From: Erodium maritimum
Taxonomy: Eukaryota > Streptophyta > Magnoliopsida > Geraniales > Geraniaceae
Direction: 5' to 3'
Assembly: GCA_963921825.1 (NCBI GenBank)
Contig: OY997588.1
Coordinates: 155,435,618-155,499,617 of the forward strand
Length of the DNA: 64,000 nt
How positions within the stretch are numbered: position 1 is the first letter of the stretch; each line of letters starts with the position of its first letter. A model generated the notes under the pieces. It searched no databases and had not been told where the DNA came from. It saw only the letters and a program-made list of their open reading frames with translations. Shown in pieces: positions 45,527-57,061 of this stretch. The position numbers and the translations under genes are program-made.

Positions 45527-46548
45527 TTCTCTCTCTCTACCTCTCTCTCTCGGTTGAGCTTGGCTGTGTGTGACTGGTTTAGTAGTGTATGGCTATTGAG
45601 TGTGTTGTGTGATGGATCTGGTTTTAATGGGTTTTGTTTGTGGACAAGTAAGAGTGAGTCGAGGATGTGGTGTGATGGGCAGTGGAGCGACCACGTCATT
45701 GTTTTTGTTTTTGTGATAATGTTTTGGCCTCTTATTTTTTTATGAGGTCCTCTGCAATGGAGACCCTATTGACTTGTTTTCACTTGCTCATTGCTATTAT
45801 ATCTTATGGGGATAAAATCAGGAACTAACTGTCGTTAATTTGTGTCGTTCAAGAACTGACTGTTAATTTATTAGTCGATCAGATCAGGCATGCATAATTA
45901 AAGTAATCCCACAAACGAATATTTTTCGTTAGAAACTAACAATTTTCGTTACAAATGACAGAAAACGTTGGGGAAAATTCCAAAAAGTAACAAGTCTACA
46001 GTTAGTTTTTGAGTTAAATAGTCATATAACAGTCAGTTCTTAGTAGTTTTTCTAACGTTTTCTGTTAATTAGAGGCACGAGCTATCAAGGACGCACTCCT
46101 ATAGCTCTTACTTGACTCACGACCCTCAGTTACGATTAAAAACGATTGCCAATGGTCAACCTCATCAATCAATTGGGTATTTTCGGCCCCTTTTGGACAT
46201 ATTAGTTCAAGATTGTACAGAATTCATAGATATAATCGAAAATATGCAACTCGAGTTTGTCAAACGAATCACACTGCTCACTAGCTTGTCCGAGCAACTC
46301 GCTAGGGTTCCGAACCATTAGATACATTTTAGTTCATAAACCTAATATATTTCAATCTCATCTTTTTTTTTCTTCTGTTCTATTTTGTGTAGAAATAATA
46401 AAAATGACATTTTTATCTTTATGGAAAAATAACACTTTCGTCTCGATGAAGAAAATTAATAAAAGGTAGTTCTTTAGAATCTTTTACTTATTTTTTTTTT
46501 AAAATTTAAATTTGAAGGATAAAAATTTTGTCTGGAGAAAAATTTAGG
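45527..46548. other. PsbS promoter and intergenic DNA
   Basis: The CT-rich leader (CTCTCTCTCGG) lies immediately upstream of PsbS. Beyond it no gene is seen. About 45,830-46,075 contains an imperfect inverted repeat (AACTAACTGTCGTTAATTTG and later inverse arms). A weak MA-like remnant is at about 46,370-46,540. Confidence 0.4.
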
Positions 46549-46920
46549 GGTAATTCTATCTCAGTATCTTAAATCTTTCATATTTTATTTAGAGTGTCCT
46601 AATTTTTTTTTGTCACTTCAATACCCTAAACTTTCATTAATTCAATTTTAAAACTCACTGTTAACTTTTCAGCTGATTTTTCATCCAAAACAGATAAAAT
46701 GACCATAATATTTTTCACTAATAACCAAGTTTAGGGTAAAATTAACGGTGAGCACTAAATAGAATTAATAAAAGTTTAGGGCACTGAAGTGACATAGGCA
46801 AAATTTAGGGTATTCTAAATGAATTAATAAAGGTTTAAGGTATTGAGATGACAAAAAATATATAATTAAATACTCTAAATGAAGTATGAAATATTTAAGA
46901 TACTGAGTTGAAATTATTCC
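46549..46920. mobile_element. foldback MITE family MI
   Basis: GGGGTAATTCTATCTCAGTA to ACTGAGTTGAAATTATTCCC. The internal arms ATACCCTAAACTTTCATTAA and TAATAAAGGTTTAAGGTATT face each other. The flanking AAAATTTA on both sides suggests an 8-9-bp duplication. Confidence 0.7.
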
Positions 46921-47559
46921 CAAAATTTATACAATGTCTAACGAAAATGTAAGTTCAAGATGTATTTTTACCGTTATCAAAGTAAAGGCTCAATGTACAA
47001 AACCAAAATACTTCATGATATTATTTTTCATAACTATCGGTAATTAGATAATGATACATAACTTTATTACCTGTAAAAATTGAGTTCACTATTATATATA
47101 AAATAATAGTAATAATAATGATTTTTGCTTTGTACGTTTGGCTATACACCGTACACGGTCGTGAAGCATTGGGGGAGTTCATTAAATAAGTGAAAAAAGC
47201 CAGGACGAAGATTGAAGACGGAGAGGAGACACGCATGTCCGAATAAATTAGGTCTCCGATGGTCTCATTCACGACTAGTTCCAGTTCGAGCCACTTGGAC
47301 CGGAGCCGCACCACACGATGCTCCGAAACTACAGACACGGTACAAGGTGGTCCTGTTCAGACCAGCTCACCAATCGTGATTTGACACCTCTCCCAACAAC
47401 TCAAGTGTCGAGCTCATCTTCTTTTTCTCTCGTGACTTTTTTGTTAGCAATTTGTTCTGTCGTCTCTCGATTTTTGATGAGATCTCGATTTTAATCGAAA
47501 ATTCGAGGCGGTGAGGATGAGGAGGGGGGATAGGCGGCGAAGTCTTGGTGACGCTGAGA

Positions 47560-48000
47560 TGCTGGAACAATTGTTGTAAAAGTCTCCGCCTAGTCCGTCT
47601 AAGCCCCAAAATCTGTAAAAACGTCCGACTCGTTGCCTTACCTTACCTAAGCCCCAAAATCTGAAAATCATCCGATTTTTCGTCCCGTCCGATTAATCGG
47701 AAACTTGACACTCTGATTTGTGAAATCAGACTTTTAAAACAGAGATGAAAATATGAGAGACACAATATGTCTGTAAATGGTCTTTAATTTTTTGATAAAA
47801 ATAATATGGGACGTGTCCCTCTTTGGTGGTTTGTAATTATAATTTATATTTTTATTAAAATTTAGAATAAAATCAAAATGAGATCATTATTTGATTTAGT
47901 TTTTTTTTTTGCATTTTGATATTTGATATTTTTTATATTATACAAATATAATATATATTTTAAATTTTTGATTATATTTGTGTAATATGTATTTAATAAT
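47560..48000. repeat. dispersed repeat GR beside the satellite array
   Basis: Contains CCGATTAATCGGAAACTTGA and GGGACGTGTCCCTCTTTGGT followed by an AT-rich core, matching 13,140-13,420. Its far end, TAGTCCCCGCCTAACGCC, runs into the first unit of the tandem array. Confidence 0.65.
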
Positions 48001-50656
48001 AATTCAAAAAATTAAAAAAATTATATCCAACTAGTCCCCGCCTAACGCCTAGGACTCCTCACCGCCCTATTAGCGCCTAACATTTTTTACAACCATACCT
48101 GAATCGAAGATGGGGATGCCATGATGGTGAGGCAGAGATGTCAGAACGACGGTGGGGAGGATATGGTAACATCATAAACCCGACAATACAAATTAACACC
48201 TCAACCCCCGAATTGGTCGAAGAATCAATCGAATCTGTAAAATTATTGGCATATCCAACTCAAGTTTAAAAACTCTATTATCACAAATCTCTAAAATATT
48301 CTTTGTTCTCTCCGACCAGAACTACAGAGCAATAATTAAAAAAATTTAAAAATTATATCCGACTAGTCCCCGCCTAACGCCTAAGACTCCTCACCGCCCT
48401 ATTAGCGCCTAACATTTTTTACAACCATACCTGAATCGAAGATGGGGATGCCATGATGGTGAGGCAGAGATGTCAGAACGACGGTGGGGAGGATATGGTA
48501 ACATCATAAACCCGACAATACAAATTCACACCTCAACCCCCGAATTGGTCGAAGAATCAATCGAATCTGTAAAAGTATTGGCATATCCAACTCAAGTTTA
48601 AAAACTCTATTATCAAAAATCTCTAAAAAATTCTTTGTTCTCTCCGACCAGAACTACAGAGCAATAATTAAAAAAAATTAAAAATTATATCCGACTAGTC
48701 CCCGCCTAACGCCTAGGACTCCTCGCCGCCCTATTAGCGCCTAACATTTTTTACAACCATACCTGAATCGAAGATAGGGATGCCATGATGGTGAGGCAGA
48801 GATGTCAGAACGACGGTGGGGAGGATATGGTAACATCATAAACCCGACAATACAAATTCACACCTCAACCCCCGAATTGGTCGAAGAATCAATCGAATCT
48901 GTAAAATTATTGGCATATCCAACTCAAGTTTAAAAACTCTATTATCACAAATCTCTAAAATATTCTTTGTTCTCTCCGACCAGAACTACAGAGCAATAAT
49001 TAAAAAAATTTTAAAATTATATCCGACTAGTCCCCGCCTAACGCCTAGGACTCCTCACCGCCCTATTAGCGCCTAACATTTTTTACAACCATACCTGAAT
49101 CGAAGATGGGGATGCCATGATGGTGAGGCAGAGATGTCAGAACGACGGTGGGGAGGATATGGTAACATCATAAACCCGACAATACAAATTCACACCTCAA
49201 CCCCCGAATTGGTCGAAGAATCAATCGAATCTGTAAAAGTATTGGCATATCCAACTCAAGTTTAAAAACTCTATTATCACAAATCTCTAAAAAATTCTTT
49301 GTTCTCTCCGACCAGAACTACAGAGCAATAATTAAAAAAATTTAAAAATTATATCCGACTAGTCCCCGCCTAACGCCTAGGACTCCTCACCGCTCTATTA
49401 GCGCCTAACATTTTTTACAACCATACCTGAATCGAAGATGGGGATGCCATGATGGTGAGGTAGAGATGTCAGAACGACGGTGGGGAGGATATGGTAACAT
49501 CATAAACCCGACAATACAAATTCACACCTCAACCCCCGAATTGGTCGAAGAATCAATCGAATCTGTAAAAGTATTGGCATATCCAACTCAAGTTTAAAAA
49601 CTCTATTATCACAAATCTCTAAAATATTCTTTGTTCTCTCCGACCAGAACTACAGAGCAATAATTAAAAAAATTTAAAAATTATATCCGACTAGTCCCCA
49701 CCTAACGCCTAGGACTCCTCGTCGCCCTATTAGCGCCTAACATTTTTTACAACCATACCTGAATCGAAGATAGGGATGCCATGATGGTGAGGCAGAGATG
49801 TCAGAACGACGGTGGGGAGGATATGGTAACATCATAAACCCGACAATACAAATTCACACCTCAACCCCCGAATTGGTCGAAGAATCAATCGAATCTGTAA
49901 AATTATTGGCATATCCAACTCAAGTTTAAAAACTCTATTATCACAAATCTATAAAATATTCTTTGTTCTCTCCGACCAGAACTACAGAGCAAGTATTAAA
50001 AAAAATTAAAAATTATATCCGACTATTCCCCGCCTAACGCCTAGGACTCCTCACCTCCTTACTAGCGCCTAACATTTTTTACAACCATACCTGAATCGAA
50101 GATGGGGATGCCATGATGGTGAGGCAGAGATGTCACAACGACGGTGGGGAGGATATGGTAACATCATAAACCCGACAATACAAATTCACACCTCAACCCC
50201 CGAATTGGTCGAAGAATCAATCGAATCTGTAAAATTATTGGCATATCCAGCTCAAGTTTAAAAACTCTATTATCACAAATCTCTAAAAATATTCTTTGTT
50301 CTCTCCGACCAGAACTACAGAGCAATAATTAAAAAAAATTAAAAAATTATGTCCGACTAGTCCCCGCTAACGCCTAGGACTCCTCATCGCCCTATTAGCG
50401 CCTAACATTTTTTACAACCATACCTGAATCGAAGATGGGGATGCCATGATGGTGAGGCAGAGATGTCAAAACGACGGTGGGGAGGATATGGTAACATCTT
50501 AAACCCGACAATACAAATTCACACCTCAACCCCTGAATTGGTCGAAAAATCAATCGAATCTGTAAAATTATTGGCATATCCAGCTCAAATTTAAAAACTC
50601 TATTATCACAGATCTTTAAAATATTCTTTGTTCTCTCCGACCAGAACTACAGAACA
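48001..50656. repeat. tandem array, eight copies of 332 bp
   Basis: The landmark GAATCGAAGAT occurs at 48,101, 48,433, 48,765, 49,097, 49,429, 49,761, 50,093 and 50,425, exactly 332 bp apart each time. Copies differ by a few percent and by compensating short indels in A runs. About the first 80 bp of each unit is the end of the GR repeat (GTCCCCGCCTAACGCCTAGG); the remaining 250 bp is otherwise single-copy in this window. There is no open frame and no 5S rRNA box. Confidence 0.95.
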
Positions 50657-51190
50657 ATATGTCTGAACGAGACAATGTGACCAAATAATTTGTATACGAC
50701 CGTCGATCTTTGCAACATTTTACAAAATGATCCCTTATCACCTTACATTTTTGCGATTGCCTCTACTATTCATAACGTGAAATGGGCCTCGAACTTAGAA
50801 GCACATTCACCGAAACCAACTGTGAACCAAAGCCTTACAAATTAAAGTACATTATGGATTGGGGGCCTTAATACCAACCAACCAATTAGGGCGTATTAAT
50901 ATATCGGTTTAACTTATTCATTTTTCTAAAGGTGATTAAGCATTATTTTAAAAGTAATACACTAAGATGGTAATATATTCAATTCTTAACAATTTCAGTT
51001 ATTTATTTTGTTAACGATAAAAAAAATTCACGGTCTTGTCTTTTTGTTACATTTTAATTAAAATTATTTTAAAACAATGATTATAATTTTTTTATAAATA
51101 TTCAGTAAAAAATAAAAATCTGTAAATGATATCTCTTTTGTTTTATTTCTCTTTATATATCCAAACTAATTGTGAGAAAATTCTGGATTT
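50657..51190. other. AT-rich spacer
   Basis: Nothing coding. A degenerate MA-like segment lies at about 51,000-51,190 (CACGGTCTTGTCTTTTTGTT and a worn right arm). Confidence 0.45.
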
Positions 51191-51224
51191 TTATTTTTTG
51201 ACTAAAAAGTTTATATTTTATTAA

Positions 51225-52870
51225 TTATAAAAAAGTCATTACACTGTATAGAGCTCCAGAAGGTCTCTTTACAAAAAACTCTGAGACAGATGAACTGTGA
51301 CAACCGGTGTTGGAAGAGGCATAAAGGCGAACTAAAATTAAATCTAAACTATGACGATACCACCGACCGTTGCTCATGATGTTGTCTAGATGCTGCATAC
51401 TCTGTAGAGTGCGACCAAACCTGCGATAATTGATTTCAAAAGTCATTGCTCTGATCAGGGACCCCTCCCAAGACCAGTCCTTAGAGCACTGAATTCTTTT
51501 CATTCCTCCTGGCGGGGCTCCCCAAGAGAACCTCTCTTCACTCCTCTCATATCATCTCCCTCTGCATTTATATGATCAAGCATGTGCCCAAGCGGAACGA
51601 GGCATGAGTCCATGGTTCCCTTGCTACCAGAGAGCTGGCCGATCACCAAGTTTTTTCTAGCCTGGGTCGACTTTTACAGCCTGGAAATTTGGCCGCGGTC
51701 TTGTACCCTTAAGTACAATGCTTGAGGATACAATTGATCCCCTTCCATTATACGAGGTGCCCTTAGGTACACTGCTTGGGGATATGACATCATCCTTTCC
51801 CTAATTAGTTGCATATAATTTCACTCTACGGTCCTTCTGATATTCCAGCATAGATGAACCAAACTGTGGAGTAAAACTGACCTTTCGCTTGCAGTCTTGG
51901 ATCAAGTGGCCTATCGTCCCGCAGTTGTAGCAGAACATTATGGCCTATCATCCCACAACATAGATACGCGGATCGGGTCCGAGAATTCCATAAAACGCAC
52001 CAGCAGTTTGCGACGCAGGGGGAGCTCCACGAGATGCCAGAATCTCACCCGAACCGCTCCTCCCCAGCATAGTTCCATTTTTCGCATAGTACCGTGAAAT
52101 AGAGGCCCAAGGCCGAGCCAATTATTTCTCTCGTTGCTCGGGTCCTCACCGCGGGGGGAAGACCATGGGCGTGGACCTATAATTGGAGTTGATCCAGGGC
52201 GGGATGCTCCTTAGCCATTGGGTCCAAATCGGCGAAGAGTAGTGCCCGGCCATCGAAACACTAGGGTTCGGTGCCCCGTACCCAGTCCCGAGCCTCCTTT
52301 GTCTCGAAATAGAACACAAACACCCTGAGACCTATGTCCTTAATCACAAGTCTGTCTGCAAATTTCCCCCATGCCTTGGTGATTATCCGGAGTAATGTTT
52401 CCTTCCAAGGAAGCTTGGAAGTTCAAAGCTTGCCCAACATGAAAAAACCCTGACGTGCCAGTACTGGTGGGCTTATCGGGACATAAGAGACTACAACCTC
52501 GAGCTCCTCCTACTCCTCAAGCGAGCAAGACGATGAAAAATCCACGATGGCGAGTTGTAGTGGTTGAGCGGCTGGCTGCCGCGGAGGAATAGAGAGAAGA
52601 GGCGGCGTAGCAGAGTGTGGTGGCATAGCGAGGAGCGTCGCGGCCGAAGAAATTAAGGTTTGCTTCGGTTTCCTTCGACGACGCCCTTTTCAAGGGGAGA
52701 CGACCTCGGAGGAAGAACTAAAGGGTAGAGCAAAGACCGAGGCTTGCATGGATGCAGTCGACGAGGGGGCAGAACCGACAAAGCTGACTTAGTCGTCAAC
52801 AATACTGATAGAAGTTGAGGAAGAGAACACCATAATGTAGACTAGGACTAGGGGTCCTCGGGAGAGGGTC
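51225..52870 (-). mobile_element. LINE-like element, decayed ORF1, no ORF2
   Basis: Read on the minus strand, it has a DUF4283-like stretch (KAWGKFADRLVIKDIG) and then a CX2CX4HX4C zinc knuckle (CYNCGTIGHLIQDC at about 51,893-51,935), the layout of plant L1 ORF1. Stops and shifts show decay. The 3' end reads CTCTATACAGTGTAATGACT and then AT-rich sequence near 51,225. No reverse transcriptase motif is present. Confidence 0.65.
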
Positions 52871-52936
52871 TAGACAAAACACGAGAGAGAGAATAATAAA
52901 AGTGATATTTTTTCACGCTTTATTTTGTATTTTTTT

Positions 52937-55300
52937 AGAGGAAATAGAAATATCATTAATGTAAAATAACTTGGTGACCCCAAACATGGAGTTCACCGTA
53001 CATAAACCAAGCTAACATAATTGGAAAAACAAGTGCAGAATACTTAAATGTGCTCTGTAGCATAATTGCGGTCGGGGGGGGGGGGGGGGGGGGACTGCGG
53101 TAGCATCCGGGGATACCGATACAGTATACTCCAACCAGAAGAAACTGACCGAGCAGATCAGAGGATAAACGAACAACGGTGGATCAGTTACTCCCCCGGT
53201 ATGTCAGTGTGCGTCGTCCTCCCTTGAATGATAATGGTAGGGCTCCTGAACGCGGGAATGCTGACCCCGAAGTGGTAGGGCAGTAACACATCAGCTGTTG
53301 GTGATACCAATGTCACCTATACACCAGGGAGAAGGTACAACCAACCAAAACCTCCCTGGCCCCGGTAGGACTCATTCTTGGATGCGAGGGTGCTTGGAGC
53401 CCCCCGCCGCTGTAGGTGATAACTCATTTGACGCCGCCGAGTCTTCCTCCTCCTCCGGCTCCTCCTCCCTCACTAGCCTCTTGTTTCCTGATAGTGACGG
53501 TGCCAGATCTTTTGGTACCCAGTCTTCCCGGCCCTCCTCCTCTCCAGCTTCATTGTGGCCCCACCACCCCGGCCCTTCCTTCCTCAATGGTGTTCGTGGG
53601 GTCTCCTTAGACCGTCCACTTCTGTCCGACCCCCCTAAATAAGTCCAGTTTGTTCCTGGGGTAGCTTTCCCATGTTTCGCCTTCTCTATTGCCGACCTCG
53701 GATCCCCTGGTGCCCTCAGGGATACTCCCCTAGATCCTCCAACAACCGGACAGACCGGGAATAGATGACCCGCGTAGCAGCAACCAAAGCAGTGTTCAGG
53801 TAAATGTTCGTATAAAATAAGCAAATGTGTCCTTACCTGAGAGACGGACAGACGAAACCAAAGTTGACTCTGTAGGGGAATCCTGATATCCGCTCTGATT
53901 CGGACCTTCATAAAATCCCCCCAGCATAACCAATCCTTGTCCACATCCACTCCTTGGCAGACGCCCAGTGCATTGCCGACCCTAAATCCCACATCCCTCG
54001 TCCATGCCTCAACTGGTAGATTGGACACTCGCGCCCAGACCGAAAAATGATGGAATTGCAGATCACTAACCTGCATATGAGCCCTCAGATCCGTAAAGAG
54101 GACCAGAGAATCCCAACAAGACCAGGGTTCCCCCAACAGAACCCTTTCCCTTTCCTTAGCCGATCTGAAGAAAAAAGCGACCAGACCACCTTCTAATGGT
54201 TTAGCCTCAACCTTCATACCCCAGACGTCCTCCATCCTTGCCACTACTGATTTCCAGAGAATCTTCTTGGTAGTCAGGACATTGGCTGCCAGCGCGTACT
54301 TATACGAACTCCCCCTGCTAGTAATCTCATGAACCGGTACAACGACCTCCTTGATGCGCATAGCCCCATCTGACGGTCCAACGCCATCTGTTCCCCCCTA
54401 TCGGATCCAGTACCCAGTGATGGACCCCCCTGAGAACCAGGTTCGCATGACCCGGCTGACCACCTTGCAGAGGAGGATCATATCCAGACGCCTGACCCGA
54501 CCCGACCCTCGGATCCACCCCGACCCTAAGGTCCGGTCCAGCTCGCGTACCTCGGCCCGCTCCATACCGGGCAGCCCAAGTCGCCACGTCCCCCTCGCCT
54601 CCACGGGTCCAGCCCGGGTGAAGTCTCGGCCCATTCCGAGGTTGTCCAGCCCTATGGGCATCAGTCATGAATCCCCGGCCCAAGCCCACAACCTCCCTGG
54701 CCCGATTGGGCAAAACCCTAGCATCCATACTTGCCGGCTCCTTTCCCTTTCTTCGCCGCCAAGTTACCTCCTCCGGCGTCGCCCTCGCCGCCAGCTCCGA
54801 CGCTGAGACAGGCGCTTCCGTCCTCACGTCCGTCCCAGACGCCGAGTCCGACGAAATCAGAACCGGAGCACCTCCCTCTCCGTGCTCCACCTCCCTGCCT
54901 TCAGCACCGCCTTCCCGAGCCCCCATGCAGCGCCTTACACCAGAGCCCAGACGCCTCGGCCTTGGGCCTTTCGCCGCCGTACGACGGAGGGTGGCCGAAC
55001 CAGATCGGATCCGACCCCCCCACCACCCATCCCTCCTCCTCCACTAGGAGGGCCGAGAAGCACATCTCCGGCTGCCCCGAGATCCTCCCCGACCATAACC
55101 CATTCGACACCACCGGACTGGCTTCATCCTCCGGCGCCTCCTCCGACGAAGGCTCGATCTCCCCCTCCGTCTCCTCCTCCGACTCCAACCACCCATGGCC
55201 GAAGCCTTCTTCCTGCACCGGAGACACGCCCCGATCACCCGGCTCCGTCAAGCGAGGCCCCCAGTGCACCCCGTCTGCATCGCCACCCCCAGTGCACCCC
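52937..55300 (-). mobile_element. L1-type LINE with ORF1 and tail only
   Basis: Minus-strand element of about 2.36 kb: a GC-rich 5' region (about 54,400-55,300), ORF1 at 53,372-54,361, then a short 3' region containing a G run (about 53,074-53,094) and a tail, ATTTCTATTTCCTCTAAAAA, near 52,937. GTATTTTT is shared at both edges (about 52,929 and 55,302), a possible target duplication that is hard to separate from the A tail. No ORF2 is present. Confidence 0.65.
53372..54361 (-). CDS. LINE ORF1 protein (DUF4283 + zinc knuckle)
   Basis: Single open frame of 329 residues. The first 200 residues (NVLTTKKILWKSVVARMEDV onward, with AFFFRSAKERERVLLGEPWS and WARVSNLPVEAW) are typical of DUF4283, the N-terminal part of plant L1 ORF1 proteins; near residue 190-205 is the knuckle CFGCCYAGHLFPVC. 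The tail is Gly/Glu/Ser-rich. ORF1 proteins bind the element's RNA. A 199-residue frame just upstream overlaps its start but has no recognisable domain. An intact frame suggests relatively recent activity. Confidence 0.7.
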   Translation of the reverse strand: MRIKEVVVPVHEITSRGSSYKYALAANVLTTKKILWKSVVARMEDVWGMKVEAKPLEGGLVAFFFRSAKERERVLLGEPWSCWDSLVLFTDLRAHMQVSDLQFHHFSVWARVSNLPVEAWTRDVGFRVGNALGVCQGVDVDKDWLCWGDFMKVRIRADIRIPLQSQLWFRLSVSQVRTHLLILYEHLPEHCFGCCYAGHLFPVCPVVGGSRGVSLRAPGDPRSAIEKAKHGKATPGTNWTYLGGSDRSGRSKETPRTPLRKEGPGWWGHNEAGEEEGREDWVPKDLAPSLSGNKRLVREEEPEEEEDSAASNELSPTAAGGSKHPRIQE

Positions 55301-55320
55301 GTATTTTTATTATTTACTCA

Positions 55321-56220
55321 TTATTTTATAAAATATAATTTTATTCTATAAAATTGCAATTTTAAAATAACTTGCATAAAAGGTAACCAACAAACAAATA
55401 CGGCGTCTTTATTATGGTTATTAAAAAAGAGAACTACAAATAACAAAAAGTTAATATCTAGTAAGTTTTTTTTGTGTGTGATCAAATTATTGATCGGTTT
55501 CATTGATTAAATAACTGTGAATTAAATATTTTCAAGTACAGAAAAACAACTGAATTTCGACTAACATAAATAACACAATTATTTTGTTGGCAATAAAACA
55601 CATTTTTATTAAATACACTTAACTGAGATTGACCAAACAGTCAAAGCCGGTCTCGATTTCGTAACACATTGCTTCACGGCGTCATAACTGCTAACCGGTC
55701 AGAAGTCAAAGGATTTGATATCAGGACAAATCCGACAATCCAACGTCCACGAGAGAGGGTACACGATAACTATGTCACACACGATCCCACCTCTTTCCCC
55801 AAAACAAAAACAGCATTCCAGAAACAGAGCCTTTCTCAGTCACAGAGACACAATACAGAGAGAGCTTCTCTTTCTCCTCCAAATGGAAATCAGGAGATTA
55901 ATAATTTATTTAGTGATTAAATTTTTCATTGATAATCAATGATGCTTCTTCTTCTGCAAAAAAAATCAAAAAAAAATCACCATCAATGGCGGGAATTAGG
56001 TACACCCAAACACCATTTCAAAAACAGTACATTGCCAAGATAAATAAATGAGCTTTTCTTTTTTTGGTGAGTTAAGTCAAATTAAATTAATTTTTTTCAA
56101 TTCTCCAAAATGGGAAAAAAGCTGAAAAGTGTTGTTTTCGAGGTGTCAGTCTCAGGCGTGAAAATCAAATCCTTCATCTTTAGCAATAGTTACTCACATG
56201 CTCTTCTCTAATGGAAGATA
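55321..56220. other. FPP upstream region
   Basis: AT-rich, then TC-rich sequence. No gene is supported; this is presumably the FPP promoter. Confidence 0.4.
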
Positions 56221-56238
56221 CCAAGATATAGAACCAAG

Positions 56239-56241
<3 letters not shown>

Positions 56242-56286
<45 letters not shown>
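56242..56286 (+). repeat. (TC)22 microsatellite in the FPP leader
   Basis: About 22 uninterrupted TC units, in a position consistent with the FPP 5' UTR. GA/CT runs in plant 5' regions are known binding sites of BBR/BPC factors. A donor-like AGTCAAAG then GTAAGT follows at 56,399/56,400, suggesting a leader intron. Confidence 0.8.
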
Positions 56287-56289
<3 letters not shown>

Positions 56290-57061
56290 CTTCTTCCTCA
56301 GCAGCATTTGGCATTCCAAAGCTTTGTTTTTTTTATTCTGTTCTGCAGATTGAAGTTTTGAGCAATCTCTGGTTTTGGGTTCATCTGATCCAGTCAAAGG
56401 TAAGTTTGATTTGGGCTCTGTTGATTCCATTTTTGCCTTGGCTTAAAAGGGTTGTCTTATATTTAAATATCAATTTACTTACTTTAGGGTTAGTTTATTG
56501 TTGTTATTGGATTTGATGGGTCACTCATGTTTGGGATCTATTTTATTGGGTGTTCAAGGGTTTTCAATTTCTGTGACCCATTTCACTCCACTGTTCCATT
56601 CCTTCAGCTATTTGGATTTTGACTAGTTTTCATCAGATGGGTAGCTCCCATTTTCTGATTTAAGAGAAGGGTCTCTATTGGTTCACACTTGGAATAGTGT
56701 TTTAGGGTTTTTGGTGGTGGTGTTGGAGGGACATTGCCCTTTTCTACTACTTGTGTGTAGGTGAGGTGTTATTGAGCTATTCTACTTTTCAAGCTATTTA
56801 TGTCCTTAAAGTTTCAAGCTTTGTTAATGGGGTTGGATGGTTAGAGGGGTAGATTTGAAGCAAAGATGGGAGATTGATAAGCTAATCCATCTTCATGTCT
56901 AATGCCAACTTTGTGTTTTTTTAAGGATCTGGGCACATTGTTTCATCTTTTGGAGGAAGATTTAGGATATGACTTATGTTTGATGAACCATGTCATGAAC
57001 GTGCCTGCAAATAACCTTTCTGTAATTGGTATGTTCACTGTGAGGTAAGTGGAGTTTTGAG

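Noticed and set aside
48001-50656. 5S rDNA or other RNA-gene cluster suggested by the regular 332-bp period
   Set aside because: No 5S gene body or internal control box is present in the unit; the repeat carries a transposon end instead.
53416-55351. Several Pro/Ser/Arg-rich plus-strand open frames
   Set aside because: They are antisense readings of a GC-rich LINE element in several overlapping frames; no domain is recognisable.
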